Assembly (NCBI GenBank): GCA_003339645.1
Contig: QNUV01000110.1
Span: 56,623 to 120,622, forward strand
Length of the DNA stretch: 64,000 nucleotides
Reading direction: 5' to 3'
DNA from: Microbacterium arborescens
Lineage (GTDB): Bacteria > Actinomycetota > Actinomycetes > Actinomycetales > Microbacteriaceae
The notes under the pieces were generated by a model. That model made no database searches and was not told the origin of the DNA. It was given only the letters and a program-made list of their open reading frames with translations. Shown here in pieces: positions 51,463 to 60,572 of this stretch (positions are counted from its first letter, which is position 1; every line of letters starts with the position of its first letter). Position numbers and translations under genes: made by a program.

Positions 51463-52428
51463 TCACGCGGGCGCCGCGGGCGCCGCGAGCGCGGGCAGAG
51501 CATGCAGACCGCGCCGGTCGGTGCGCGGGGCCCGGCGCTGCGCACGCACTCGGGTCGGCGAGGGCTCGCCTTGCAACCGGAACGCTCGGCGAAGATCGTC
51601 GGCGCTCGTGAAGCCGGCGAACCGCGACACCTCCTCGACGGACAGCACGTCGTAGCGTTGTTCCGTCAGCAGCTGCACGGCGAGCTCGACGCGAAGGCGA
51701 CGGATCTCCATAGCGGGCGAGGTGCCCTGCTCGGAGAACGCCCGCTGCAGATGCCGGGGGGACACCGCGAGCTCGGCCGCGAGCGACGGCACCGTCAGCT
51801 CGGAGTCGGCGCGCCGCGAGGCGATGAGGGCGAGGGCGCGGCGGTAGAGCGAGGGCTGCACCTTGACCGGCCCCGCTCCCACGCTCGCGCGCTCGAGGAA
51901 CAGGCTGCCGACCATCTCCTCGCTCAACCGCGACAGGGCGTAGGTCGCCACACGTCCGGGCCGGGCCGCCCCGGACAGCAGGGAACGGAAGTAGGCGGTC
52001 GCGGGGGTGACCAGGGCCGAGTCGCCCGCGAACAGCGGTCCGTCGCTCTCGTCGAGAGGAGCGCCGAAGGCGGCGACGACGGCCTCGGGTGCCGACACCA
52101 CGATGACCTCAGCCTCATCCGACCAGGCGAGCAGATAGTCGGAGCGCGAGCGCAGGAAGAGACCCCGGCCAGCGTCGGCACGATGGCGTCGGCGCGAATC
52201 GAGCGTCGGTGCGACACTCACGCTCCCGGCCGCGACGAGCATGCAATGCAGGACGGGGGACTCACTCGTCGGCACGACGCGCTCGGCGCCGCGTGCGAGC
52301 TCGTATCGCTTCAGCACGACCGACTCGAGGGCGAGAGTGTCGGCTGGGCGGCCCGCGAAGGGTTCGCCCGGCCGACGCGACGAGGGGGGCGGCGTTCCCG
52401 GCGCACTCGGGTAGCGCTCGTAGCTCAC
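51463..52428 (-). CDS. AraC-family regulator 2
   Basis: This 321-residue regulator is a paralogue of the one at 45859. It has a divergent N-terminal domain and a C-terminal AraC pair of helix-turn-helix motifs: SLAAELAVSPRHLQRAFSEQ and SVEEVSRFAGFTSADDLRRAF. The GTG at 52428 follows GGGAGG. It converges on lepB with a 9-base gap. The second Tat-exported protein gene lies 129 bases upstream on the same strand, so the two may be co-transcribed or the regulator may act on it. Confidence 0.85.
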   Translation of the reverse strand: MSYERYPSAPGTPPPSSRRPGEPFAGRPADTLALESVVLKRYELARGAERVVPTSESPVLHCMLVAAGSVSVAPTLDSRRRHRADAGRGLFLRSRSDYLLAWSDEAEVIVVSAPEAVVAAFGAPLDESDGPLFAGDSALVTPATAYFRSLLSGAARPGRVATYALSRLSEEMVGSLFLERASVGAGPVKVQPSLYRRALALIASRRADSELTVPSLAAELAVSPRHLQRAFSEQGTSPAMEIRRLRVELAVQLLTEQRYDVLSVEEVSRFAGFTSADDLRRAFRLQGEPSPTRVRAQRRAPRTDRRGLHALPALAAPAAPA

Positions 52429-52557
52429 GCTGCACCTCCCCCCTCGATCGCCTCACAGCGTAGGAGCGACCGATCGGCCCTCCCGCACTGGATCCGCGGG
52501 CGCGGACTACGCATTCGGGGCACAGCCCGCACCCGCGGACGCTACGGTCATGACTAC

Positions 52558-53211
52558 TTAGAGAATCCCCGCACCCACCGGGACGGTGACGCTCGAGGTG
52601 GCTGTGCGGGTCAGGCCGTTGCCGAAATCGACGACGATCGTGACCGGGAAAGTCGCGAGAGCCGAGATGGAGACACCGGTCGAGTTGCCCGCGAGACCGA
52701 GCACGAACGGCACTGTCTGCGTTCCGTTGGAGGGAATGTTCACGGGGAGAGTCGTCGTGAAGGTCGTCAGCGGGAAGCCGTACTGGCCGACGATCGCGGC
52801 GCTCTGGTACACCGCCGTCCGCTGCCCGGCTGTCGACGGCACGCCGTTGAGGCTGTAGACGCCGAACCCGCGCGCGCGTCCGACGGGCAGGTTGATACCG
52901 GAGGGACGTCCGACGGTGACCGTCACCGTCGCGGTCTGGTTGATCGCACCCGCGCCGTTGGTAATGGTGAACTCCGTCGGCACCGTCGTCAGCGCGGTCG
53001 CGGTCAGCGTGCCCCCGCCGTCCAACAGGTTCAGCGAGAGCAGGCCCGTCTGGGTGTTCGTCACCGCCAGGCCGGAGTTGTTGACGGATGCCGCAGCCAG
53101 GGGTGCTGCGACCGCAACGGCCATCACCGGGACGGCCCACGCGGCGCCCTTGATGATCGTGCGACGGTCGATGCCGTCGGACTCGCGGCGGGCGGGGGTG
53201 ACGTCGGTCAC
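52558..53211 (-). CDS. Tat-exported beta-rich surface protein 2
   Basis: This 217-residue paralogue of the protein at 47084 has a twin-arginine signal, DRRTIIKGAAWAVPVMAVA, ending near LAAAS. The mature beta-rich domain shares ITNGAGAINQTATVTVTVGR, PSGINLPVGRARGFGVYSL and SALATFPVTIVVDF with it, and both end in GAGIL. There is no small-protein pair beside this copy. The GTG at 53211 has GGAG just upstream. It lies between the HprK-like gene and AraC regulator 2 on the same strand. Function is unknown. Confidence 0.78.
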   Translation of the reverse strand: MTDVTPARRESDGIDRRTIIKGAAWAVPVMAVAVAAPLAAASVNNSGLAVTNTQTGLLSLNLLDGGGTLTATALTTVPTEFTITNGAGAINQTATVTVTVGRPSGINLPVGRARGFGVYSLNGVPSTAGQRTAVYQSAAIVGQYGFPLTTFTTTLPVNIPSNGTQTVPFVLGLAGNSTGVSISALATFPVTIVVDFGNGLTRTATSSVTVPVGAGIL

Positions 53212-53362
53212 GGGATCTCCTCAGGTCGGAATGAGAGGTTTTCCCGTACTTTTTCGCCGCCCACGAACGTCGTCGATGGCTGCGCCGGCATCCGTCGCTC
53301 AGGTCACGATCGGTGTCGCGAAGTGTCGGAGTCGGGAGCCGCGCGGGTGTGCCGGAGCCCCG

Positions 53363-54763
53363 TCAGGGCAGATACGGCTCGGCGAGCCCGCGCTCGGCGA
53401 GCGACCGCAGGAACGCGCGTACGTCGCGATCGATCTCGGTGCCGTCGACGTCGCCGCGTTCCGCGATCACCCGCACCAGCGACTCCGCAGTCGCACCGCG
53501 CGCGGTCGTCAGAGCCGACCAGATGATCGCTGCCGTGTCGCGCAATGCGACCGGCTCGGGAGATCCGCCGCGCGCGAGCGACAGCGCGACGAATCCGTCG
53601 TCGCTCGACGTCCAGGCGGCATCCGCCCGGGTCCGCCAGGACGGCTCGCGCACCACGACGTCCGCGGCACCGAGCGCGTCCAGCGCGGCGCCCACGACAG
53701 CCTCGGCGTCGCCTCTCGGCGGCGCCCCGTGGGCCGCGACCACCGCCTCGGCGAGTGCTCGGGCCGAACGTCCGTCGGCCGCCCGCCAGAGGGCCGGGCC
53801 GATGCCGTCGATGATGTGGAGCGTCGCTCCGCCCGCGGGCTCCGGCTGCAACAGGGCGAGCCGCTCACCCGCACCGTCCGTCGGCGAGCCGAGCGCGATC
53901 GCGTCGAGATGGGCACCGCGCCACCAGGTCGTCCCTGTTGCCGGGTCCAGGTCGGTCTCGACCTCCGCCGTGAGCGGCTTCGCGTCCGCGACGGGCAGCG
54001 TCGCCACGACGTCGCCCGGCCGGAACAGAGGCGCCAGGGCCGCGGCGAGGGTCTCGGCCTCGCTGTAGGTCACGCGATGCACCCCGCCGATGGCGGCGAC
54101 GTGCGCAGCGATCCGATGAAGCGGCGCAGGCAGGTCCGCGAGATAGCTGGTCTGCTCGACGAGCTCGGGAAGCACGTCGCCCAGCGCACACGATTCCAGC
54201 ACCGGAACCTCGGGCCCGCCCGGTACCCGGTGGAGCAGGACGATCGCGCTCAAGCGCAACGGTCGTGCCGCCAGGGGGCGCAGCCCGAGCTCGGATGCTG
54301 AACGCTGGGCCTTGTCCCCTGCCGGATCCTCGATGATCGACAGCGGCTTGCGGTAGGGCAGCACCGTCCCGTCGTCCGTGATCCCGACCGTTTCGTCGGT
54401 CACGTAGCCGTAGTGGGCGGCGAGCGCGCGCGTCGCGGTCGTCTTGCCCCGCCCCGACGGCCCGACGACCGCCACGACGTTTCCCTCGTCGTCGGCCAGA
54501 CCACCGGCGTGCAGCATCCATAGCTCACCACGCCTCGCCTCGATCGCGGCCAGCGTCACGGCCTGCGACAGCGCGGCGAGCTCGCGCCGCAGCTCGCCGC
54601 GCGTCAGCGCAACGCTGCGGTGAGCCGCCGGCAGGGGATCGTCCGGAGTCGCCTCGGCGTCGCGCCATGCCCGGACGATCGCCTCGATGTCGCCGTCCGC
54701 GCGGTCATCGGCGTCGATCCGCACCGCGCATCCGAGCGCGGAGACGAGAGGAAGCGGCGACAC
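53363..54763 (-). CDS. HprK-like kinase fused to PqqD-like domain
   Basis: This 466-residue protein has an HPr-kinase-like P-loop domain in its first part: VVAVVGPSGRGKTTATRALA with Lys107, followed by YVTDETVGI in the place of the Asp-containing metal motif. About the last 90 residues fit a PqqD-like domain (VALRDTAAIIWSALT, LVRVIAERGD, DVRAFLRSLAERGL), the fold that binds leader peptides in RiPP pathways. HprK homologues and nucleotidyltransferases occur together in some lasso-peptide clusters, where the kinase modifies the precursor. No cyclase or protease of that kind is here. The GTG at 54763 is the first usable start. Confidence 0.75.
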   Translation of the reverse strand: MSPLPLVSALGCAVRIDADDRADGDIEAIVRAWRDAEATPDDPLPAAHRSVALTRGELRRELAALSQAVTLAAIEARRGELWMLHAGGLADDEGNVVAVVGPSGRGKTTATRALAAHYGYVTDETVGITDDGTVLPYRKPLSIIEDPAGDKAQRSASELGLRPLAARPLRLSAIVLLHRVPGGPEVPVLESCALGDVLPELVEQTSYLADLPAPLHRIAAHVAAIGGVHRVTYSEAETLAAALAPLFRPGDVVATLPVADAKPLTAEVETDLDPATGTTWWRGAHLDAIALGSPTDGAGERLALLQPEPAGGATLHIIDGIGPALWRAADGRSARALAEAVVAAHGAPPRGDAEAVVGAALDALGAADVVVREPSWRTRADAAWTSSDDGFVALSLARGGSPEPVALRDTAAIIWSALTTARGATAESLVRVIAERGDVDGTEIDRDVRAFLRSLAERGLAEPYLP

Positions 54764-54782
54764 CCTCGTAGCCTATGGTCGA

Positions 54783-55862
54783 TCACACCGTCACCGCATC
54801 GGATTCCGGACGCGCGCGATGCGCGGACACGACGGACACCCCGACAAGAAGAAGAGCAGTCGCCAGGAAGGCGAACGCGATCACGGCGGTGATGTTGCCG
54901 TTCAGCGTGACCGCGGACCAGGTCGCGAGATCGACGGGGGCGAGCTCGAACGGTGTGTGGTCCAGCACGACATCGACGACCGGCCCGGCTGACACGGCCA
55001 ATGCCGCGCCGACGACGCAGGCGCTCGCTCCTCGGAGCAGTCCGCGCAACGGCAGATACCGGAGCACCCCGACGACGAGCAAGGCGATGGCCGCGCCGAA
55101 CCCCACCAGCGGAAGCACGATGCCGCCGAACGCATCGGCGTCGCCGGCCGCCCACAGGACCACCGCGAGGAACGCCGTCACTGCCGCAGCATCCGCGAGC
55201 ACCGCGATCACGGCGGCGTGTCGACGCAACCCCGGCGACCCGAACGATCGCAGCGCGAGCGGGCCCCAGATCACGACGACCGCGAACAGGATCGCAGCGC
55301 CGGTGACGCCGAGGAACCCCGCCGAGGTCAGCGCCTCGATCGAGGCGAGCAGCAGGCCGAGCGAGCCGAGCGCCGCCGCGAGAGTCGTCCAGCCGCGCCG
55401 CCCGGTCACGAGCAGGGGCAGCGTGGTGAGCGAGAAGGCCAGGGCGACCGCCGCCGCGACGATCCAGAACCACGACAGCGTGTGCTCGACCGCGAGGTTC
55501 GTCACGAAGGTCGCGACCAGCGCGACGGCGTACGCACCGATCGTCGTCCAGAGCACGGCTGCCCGCCACCGGCGATGCACGCGGGCCTGGTGCGCGTCGA
55601 GGCGGCCTCGGTCGTCTGCGCTCGCGCTGACGAGCTCGCCCTCGGTCACTCCCAGCGCTCGTGCCAGCGGGCCGAGCGTCGCGAGGTCGGGGTACGACAG
55701 CCCGCGCTCCCACTTCGACACCGCCGACTCGGTCACGAAGACGCGCGCGGCGAGCTCCTTCTGCGTGAGCCCAGCCGCCCGCCGGGCGCCGGCGAGGAAG
55801 CGCCCCACGTCGCCTTTGTGTGTTCCGACCTCGGGCGATCCGGCTTCATGCGTTTCATTCAC
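54783..55862 (-). CDS. XRE-family regulator with multi-pass membrane domain
   Basis: This 359-residue protein joins an N-terminal XRE helix-turn-helix (LTQKELAARVFVTESAVSKW, about residues 30-50, with LARALGVTEGELV following) to about nine hydrophobic segments. DNA-binding domains on membrane proteins of this layout are common in Firmicutes and actinobacteria and may sense envelope or membrane state. The GTG at 55862 is chosen because the protein upstream of it looks like random antisense coding; an ATG at 55940 is also in frame. It ends 19 bases before the HprK-like start, same strand. Confidence 0.78.
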   Translation of the reverse strand: MNETHEAGSPEVGTHKGDVGRFLAGARRAAGLTQKELAARVFVTESAVSKWERGLSYPDLATLGPLARALGVTEGELVSASADDRGRLDAHQARVHRRWRAAVLWTTIGAYAVALVATFVTNLAVEHTLSWFWIVAAAVALAFSLTTLPLLVTGRRGWTTLAAALGSLGLLLASIEALTSAGFLGVTGAAILFAVVVIWGPLALRSFGSPGLRRHAAVIAVLADAAAVTAFLAVVLWAAGDADAFGGIVLPLVGFGAAIALLVVGVLRYLPLRGLLRGASACVVGAALAVSAGPVVDVVLDHTPFELAPVDLATWSAVTLNGNITAVIAFAFLATALLLVGVSVVSAHRARPESDAVTV

Positions 55863-55973
55863 GTCGCTCAGTGCACCATCACCGGGCTCGACGCACCAAG
55901 CCGACACGGCCCCGACACGGCCCGGGCGCGGCTCGACCATCTGGCCAGCCCGGAATCACGCGGATCGCGCGCC

Positions 55974-56447
55974 TCAGGGCAGGCGCACCGAGTCGGTCTT
56001 CGGGTGCTCGCGCGGCATCCGGTCTCGGTCGTACGTGATGGCGGAGTAGCCGTGCGGGATCGGCTGCCCCTCCTCGTCGACGCTCACGAACACGAGCCGC
56101 TCGATCGAGAGGATCCGCTTGCGCGTGATCATGTTGCGCACGACGGCCCGCATCGTCAGCGAGGTGCGCCCGAAGTGCGTCGCCGTCAGTCCCATCTCGA
56201 TGAGGTCGCCCTGCAGGGCCGACGACTCGAAGTTGATCTCCGAGATCAGCTTGGTCACCACTCGATAGTTGCCGAGCTGGATGATCGCGTAGATCGCCGC
56301 TTCTTCGTCGATCCAGCGGAGAAGGCTTCCACCGAAGAGCGTGCCGTTGGCGTTGAGGTCTTCCGGTCGCACCCACTTGCGCGTGTGGAAGTTGATGCCG
56401 CCCTCTGACCAGGGCCATTCGGAACTCGTCTGATCGCTCACGTTCAT
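55974..56447 (-). CDS. Acyl-CoA thioesterase (hotdog fold, YciA-like)
   Basis: This 157-residue cytoplasmic enzyme probably hydrolyses acyl-CoA to fatty acid and CoA. It has the HotDog acyl-CoA hydrolase pattern: VRPEDLNANGTLFGGSLLRW with the family Asn-x-x-Gly element, DEEAAIYAI, and FGRTSLTMRAVVRN. The length is normal for a single-hotdog subunit, which would work as a multimer. It is a lone gene; chain-length preference is not readable. Confidence 0.9.
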   Translation of the reverse strand: MNVSDQTSSEWPWSEGGINFHTRKWVRPEDLNANGTLFGGSLLRWIDEEAAIYAIIQLGNYRVVTKLISEINFESSALQGDLIEMGLTATHFGRTSLTMRAVVRNMITRKRILSIERLVFVSVDEEGQPIPHGYSAITYDRDRMPREHPKTDSVRLP

Positions 56448-56524
56448 CCAGCCTAGCTCGCCATGATCGCACGGTCCGGGCGTCGCGTCGACCGGTTCCC
56501 CGCGCGCGACGGGCGGCGGATGAT

Positions 56525-56767
56525 ATGGGCATGGACAAGCCTGCGAAAGACTTCGACGCTCACGAGGTGGCGGAGGAGGTCGCCGAGCGCGTCAAGAAGC
56601 GGATGCCGGATGTCGACGACGATCTCATCCGCCGCGAGGCGGCCGCATCGGTCGAGAGCCACGCCGACGCACGCGTGACGGACTTCATCGGCATCATCGC
56701 AGAGCGCGAGACCCGCGAGCGCCTCGCCGACATCGCCGATGAGTCCTCAGGCGCCGCCTCCGACTGA
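56525..56767 (+). CDS. Small acidic three-helix protein
   Basis: This 80-residue, strongly charged protein is all-helical by composition: DAHEVAEEVAERVKKRMPDV, RREAAASVESHADARV and FIGIIAERETRERLADI. The last two helices resemble small three-helix dimerisation-domain proteins of actinobacteria, whose role is unknown. ATGs at 56525 and 56531 are both possible. Its 3' end overlaps the mnhE gene on the other strand by 21 bases. Confidence 0.7.
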   Translation: MGMDKPAKDFDAHEVAEEVAERVKKRMPDVDDDLIRREAAASVESHADARVTDFIGIIAERETRERLADIADESSGAASD

Positions 56768-57280
56768 CCAGGCCGCCTCGATGCGGGCGATGCGCCGCTC
56801 CAGAGAGGCGAGCGCCCCCGCGACATCCACCGAGGGGCTGATCGTGTGCACCGCGATCTGCCGTCCGTCGATGCTGGCGGTGAGACTGCCCGGCATGAGA
56901 TTCGCCACGAGCGCCAGCGCCGCGCGGCCCGCCGACGTCTCGAGCATCGTCGTATGCGCGACCCACTCCGGATCGATGTCGGGCCCTGGCAACCAGATCG
57001 CCCGCCGCGCGACATCGATCCCGCCGATGATCGAGCGACCGATCACCCATGCGGCCAGCTCGACAACCCCGAGCGCTCCTCGCGCCGAGCGGGTCAGCCC
57101 GGCCCGGCGCCTCGGTATTCCCGTCAGGGCATACGTGGTCGCAGTGACCGCAGGGACGGCGACCACGCCGTAACCGAGCGCCGCCAGCGACGCCTCGGTC
57201 GCCGCGATCCAGACGGCAGCGATCACGACGATCCGGCACAGCACGGAGACGATCACCGTTCCCACCCGTCCGGCCGTCAT
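56747..57280 (-). CDS. mnhE: Mrp-type antiporter subunit E
   Basis: This 177-residue MnhE/MrpE-family protein has two or three N-terminal membrane segments and a cytoplasmic domain. The segment GVVELAAWVIGRSIIGGIDVARRAI and the MLETSAGRAALALVANLMPG stretch fit the family. It is the last gene of the operon, whereas E normally precedes F and G. The ATG at 57280 overlaps the upstream antiporter-subunit stop by 4 bases. Confidence 0.85.
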   Translation of the reverse strand: MTAGRVGTVIVSVLCRIVVIAAVWIAATEASLAALGYGVVAVPAVTATTYALTGIPRRRAGLTRSARGALGVVELAAWVIGRSIIGGIDVARRAIWLPGPDIDPEWVAHTTMLETSAGRAALALVANLMPGSLTASIDGRQIAVHTISPSVDVAGALASLERRIARIEAAWSVGGGA

Positions 57281-59034
57281 GGCACCATCACCGCCGCCAG
57301 AACCGCGACGAGCACGGCACCGCCCAAGGCGAGGGCGATCACCGCACCCGAACCGGACCAACTGCCGATCGCCCGCTGCGCGCGGTCGAGACCCGGTCCC
57401 GCGCTCGGACCGGCGGCGATCCGGGCGACGACGGCACCCCGCACCTGTCCCAGGCCGTTCGACGCGACGGTGAGACCGCGCAGAACGATCCGCGCCGCGC
57501 GCTCCTCGACCACCACGATGTCACCGGGGGGCACGGTGGGTGAGCGCTCCGGTGCGCGCCGCGTGACCCCGAGGGCGATCGCGGCGCCGGCGAGTCCGAG
57601 CAGCAGCGGCCACGTCTGCGCCCAGACGGCCGACGGATCGAGCCAGCCTGGCACGCTCAGCGGCGGCGCCCATGCTGACGCGAGCGCCGCGACCGGCACC
57701 ACCGCGAGCACCGACAGGGCGACCCACGCGATGCCGCGCATGCGCGCCGTGGGCTTCGGCGTGCGCTCGCGCCGCGCCAGCGTGACGGCGAACCGAGCCA
57801 GCAGCAGCGTCGACCCCACGCCGAACCACGGCAGCACATCGGCGACGCCGAGCGCGGGCAGCCACGGCACCGGCACCTCGCCGACGGCCTCCTTCGCGAC
57901 GTACTTCGCGATGAACCCGCTCGTGAACGGTGCGCCCACGAGCGCGAGGGACGCGACGGCGAACGCCGCCGTGACGCTCCAGCGCGGCAGCCGTTCGCTG
58001 TCCCACGCCTGCACTCCCAGGAACAGAGCCCCCTTCACGAGCCCGTGCGAGACGCTGTAGACCACAACGGCGGCGATGCAGGCCGGCGCGAGCGCGGGGG
58101 CGACGAGGGCCGCACCGATGACGGACGTGAGGAAGCCCATCTGGCTGATGCTGCTGTAGGCGAGGATGACCTTGGGATTGCGCTGCAGCACGCCCGCGGG
58201 CACCGCCAGCAGCCCGCCCACGAGGCCGAGCACGAGGAACACCGCACCCCACGTCGGCTCGCCGGTTCCCTCGCCGAGCGGCAGGAAGCGCAGCCACCCG
58301 ACGATGCCGGCCTTCAGCATCGCTCCCGACAGCACCGCGCTCGCGGGACTCGGGGCTGCCGGATGCGCGAGCGGCAGCCAGACGTGCAGCGGGACGGTGC
58401 CCGCCTTCACTCCGAAGCCGATCAGCAGCAGCAGGATGATCGTCCCCTGCGCGGGCGAGGCGGAGACGGCCGCCGGAGCCTCCCCGACCGTCGTGACGCC
58501 ATCCGCGGCCAGCAGCAGCAGCGCCGCGAGCACGGCGCACTCCCCGAACACCGTCAGCACCAGATAGATGGCGCCGGCACGCCGCGCGCTCGGCGTCCGG
58601 TCGTGCACGACGATCGCGTACCCGAGGAAGCTCATCGCGGCGAAGGCGAGGTAGAACGTCACGAGATCGTCAGCGAGGAACACCGCGATGTTGCCGGTGA
58701 AGCACAGCAGCAGGAAGGCCGTCAGCACATGCGGACGCTCGGCTTTCGACCGGACCACGAACGACAGGGCCATGCCGTAAAGAACGACCGCCATCAGCAC
58801 CAGGGGCCGTGCGACGGCGTCGAGCCGGATGGAGGTGCCGAGCAGCATCCACGGGATCTCATGGCGGTCGCCGGCGTCGAAGACCGCCGCCATACCGGCG
58901 GGCAGCACGGCGAGCCAGGAGAAGCGGGTGATCGCCTCCCGCGCCCGGCGCGCCCGCGTACCGCCGACACCGCTCAGCACGGCGATGAGCACCGCGACGA
59001 GCAGCGGCGACGACAGTGCGGGGAGGAAGATCAC
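57277..59034 (-). CDS. Mrp/complex-I-type proton-conducting subunit (third D-like copy)
   Basis: This 585-residue multi-pass protein belongs to the NuoL/M/N-MrpA/D family. The core motif is PLHVWLPLAHPAAPSPASAV with the following Lys in AMLKAGIVG. YSSISQMGFL and a Lys in HGLVKGALFLG also fit. It carries a C-terminal extension of about 100 residues beyond the usual core, ending in a hydrophobic segment. The GTG at 59034 gives the 4-base overlap with the preceding gene; a GTG at 59040 is an alternative. It is the last of three such subunits in the operon. Confidence 0.87.
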   Translation of the reverse strand: MIFLPALSSPLLVAVLIAVLSGVGGTRARRAREAITRFSWLAVLPAGMAAVFDAGDRHEIPWMLLGTSIRLDAVARPLVLMAVVLYGMALSFVVRSKAERPHVLTAFLLLCFTGNIAVFLADDLVTFYLAFAAMSFLGYAIVVHDRTPSARRAGAIYLVLTVFGECAVLAALLLLAADGVTTVGEAPAAVSASPAQGTIILLLLIGFGVKAGTVPLHVWLPLAHPAAPSPASAVLSGAMLKAGIVGWLRFLPLGEGTGEPTWGAVFLVLGLVGGLLAVPAGVLQRNPKVILAYSSISQMGFLTSVIGAALVAPALAPACIAAVVVYSVSHGLVKGALFLGVQAWDSERLPRWSVTAAFAVASLALVGAPFTSGFIAKYVAKEAVGEVPVPWLPALGVADVLPWFGVGSTLLLARFAVTLARRERTPKPTARMRGIAWVALSVLAVVPVAALASAWAPPLSVPGWLDPSAVWAQTWPLLLGLAGAAIALGVTRRAPERSPTVPPGDIVVVEERAARIVLRGLTVASNGLGQVRGAVVARIAAGPSAGPGLDRAQRAIGSWSGSGAVIALALGGAVLVAVLAAVMVP

Positions 59035-60572
59035 AGCCACGCTCCGTCCGCGATGAACCGTGCCAGCGACCATGGCGAGAACTCCCAGCCCGCGGCGACG
59101 CCGAGTCCGACGACGGCCGCGGCTGTGATGAGGGTGGGAACGAGCAGCGCGGCGGGCGCTTCGAGGCGCCGCGCGTGGTCGCCCGGCTGGGTCAGCCGGG
59201 GCGCCCGCTCCGCCGACGCGGCGGTGGCCGCAGGCTCCGTCCACATCGCGATGATCACCGGCAGGAAGTACCCGGCGTTGAGGATCGTGCTCGTCAGCAG
59301 CACCGCGATGACCCAGGGCTCGCCGGCATCGAGGGCGCCCACCCCCAGCGCCCACTTCGAGATGAACCCGGCGAAGGGGGGCAGCCCGATCATCCCGAGC
59401 GCCGCGATCGTGAAGGCCGTCGCCGTCAGCGGCATCCGCCGTCCGACTCCGGAGAGCTCGCTGATCCTGTGGATCTTCAGCTCCTCGGCGAACAGCCCGG
59501 CGCAGAAGAAGAGGGTGATCTTCATGAACCCCTGATTGACCATGTGCACGATCGCGCCGGCGGTGGCCATCGGGGCCAGCAGCGCGGCCCCGAGCGCGAT
59601 GTAGGCCACCTGAGACACGGTCGAGTAGGCGAGGCGCTTCTTCAGGTCGTCCTGGGTGAGCGCACGGAGCGAGCCGTAGACGATCGTGATCGAGGCGACG
59701 ACGGCGAGCACCGCGAGCAGGCCGAGATCGGCGAACAGCTGGAAGCCGAACGTGTCCTCGACGACCCGGATGATGCCGAAGGCGCCGGCCTTGACCACCG
59801 CCACCGCATGCAGGAGGGCGCTGACGGGCGCCGGGGCGACCATCGCGACCGGCAACCAGCCGTGCAGAGGGAACAGCGCGGCCTTGACCCCGACCCCCGT
59901 GAGCAGCAGTGCGCCGATCGCGGTCGCCGTCGCGGGGTCGCGCGCGGCGAGCGCCGCGACGGCGGGGACGCCCCCGGACACGAACTCGACCGGACCCACC
60001 TCGAGGGTCAGCCACGCGACGCCGAGCAACAGCACGACCCCGCCCACGAGCGTGTAGCCGAGGTAGGTGCGCGCTCCGCGCATCGCCTCGGGCGTGCCGC
60101 GGTGGGCGACGAGCGGATAGGTCACGAGGGTCAGCAGCTCGAAGAAGATCAGGAAGGTGAAGAGGTTCTGCGCGAGGGCGATGCCGGTCGTCGCCGTCAC
60201 GCACAGGCTGAAGAACCCGAAGAACCGGCTGCGATTCGGGGCGCCTTCGAGGTAGCCGATCGCGTAGACGGTCGTGACGAGCCAGAGTCCCGACGAGAGC
60301 GCGACGAAGAACAGTGAGAACGTGTCGGTGACGAAGACGATCTCCAGCCCGGGGATCCACTCGAACGAGGAACGGAGCTTCTCCCCCGACACGACGATGG
60401 GGATGAGCACGACCACGATCGCCGCCTTCGCGATCGCGCCGGCGAGGTTGAGCGCCGTGCGCAGCCGCCGCTGCTCCTCCCTCAGGCCGAAGATGACGAG
60501 CGCCGGCACCAGCGAGGTCAGCAGCAGCACGACCGGGATGAGGCTGGGCGAGACGACGTAACCCAGGATCAT
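59031..60572 (-). CDS. Mrp/complex-I-type proton-conducting subunit (second D-like copy)
   Basis: This 513-residue antiporter-like subunit has about fourteen membrane segments. It shows PLHGWLPVAMVAPAPVSALL with Lys in AVVKAGAFGI, a Glu in LIFFELLTLVTYPLV (the trans-membrane TM5 Glu), and LKKRLAYSTVSQVAYI. Compared with its neighbours it is closest to the proton-conducting subunits of Mrp D and complex I NuoL/M. The ATG at 60572 overlaps the preceding stop by 4 bases. Confidence 0.9.
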   Translation of the reverse strand: MILGYVVSPSLIPVVLLLTSLVPALVIFGLREEQRRLRTALNLAGAIAKAAIVVVLIPIVVSGEKLRSSFEWIPGLEIVFVTDTFSLFFVALSSGLWLVTTVYAIGYLEGAPNRSRFFGFFSLCVTATTGIALAQNLFTFLIFFELLTLVTYPLVAHRGTPEAMRGARTYLGYTLVGGVVLLLGVAWLTLEVGPVEFVSGGVPAVAALAARDPATATAIGALLLTGVGVKAALFPLHGWLPVAMVAPAPVSALLHAVAVVKAGAFGIIRVVEDTFGFQLFADLGLLAVLAVVASITIVYGSLRALTQDDLKKRLAYSTVSQVAYIALGAALLAPMATAGAIVHMVNQGFMKITLFFCAGLFAEELKIHRISELSGVGRRMPLTATAFTIAALGMIGLPPFAGFISKWALGVGALDAGEPWVIAVLLTSTILNAGYFLPVIIAMWTEPAATAASAERAPRLTQPGDHARRLEAPAALLVPTLITAAAVVGLGVAAGWEFSPWSLARFIADGAWL

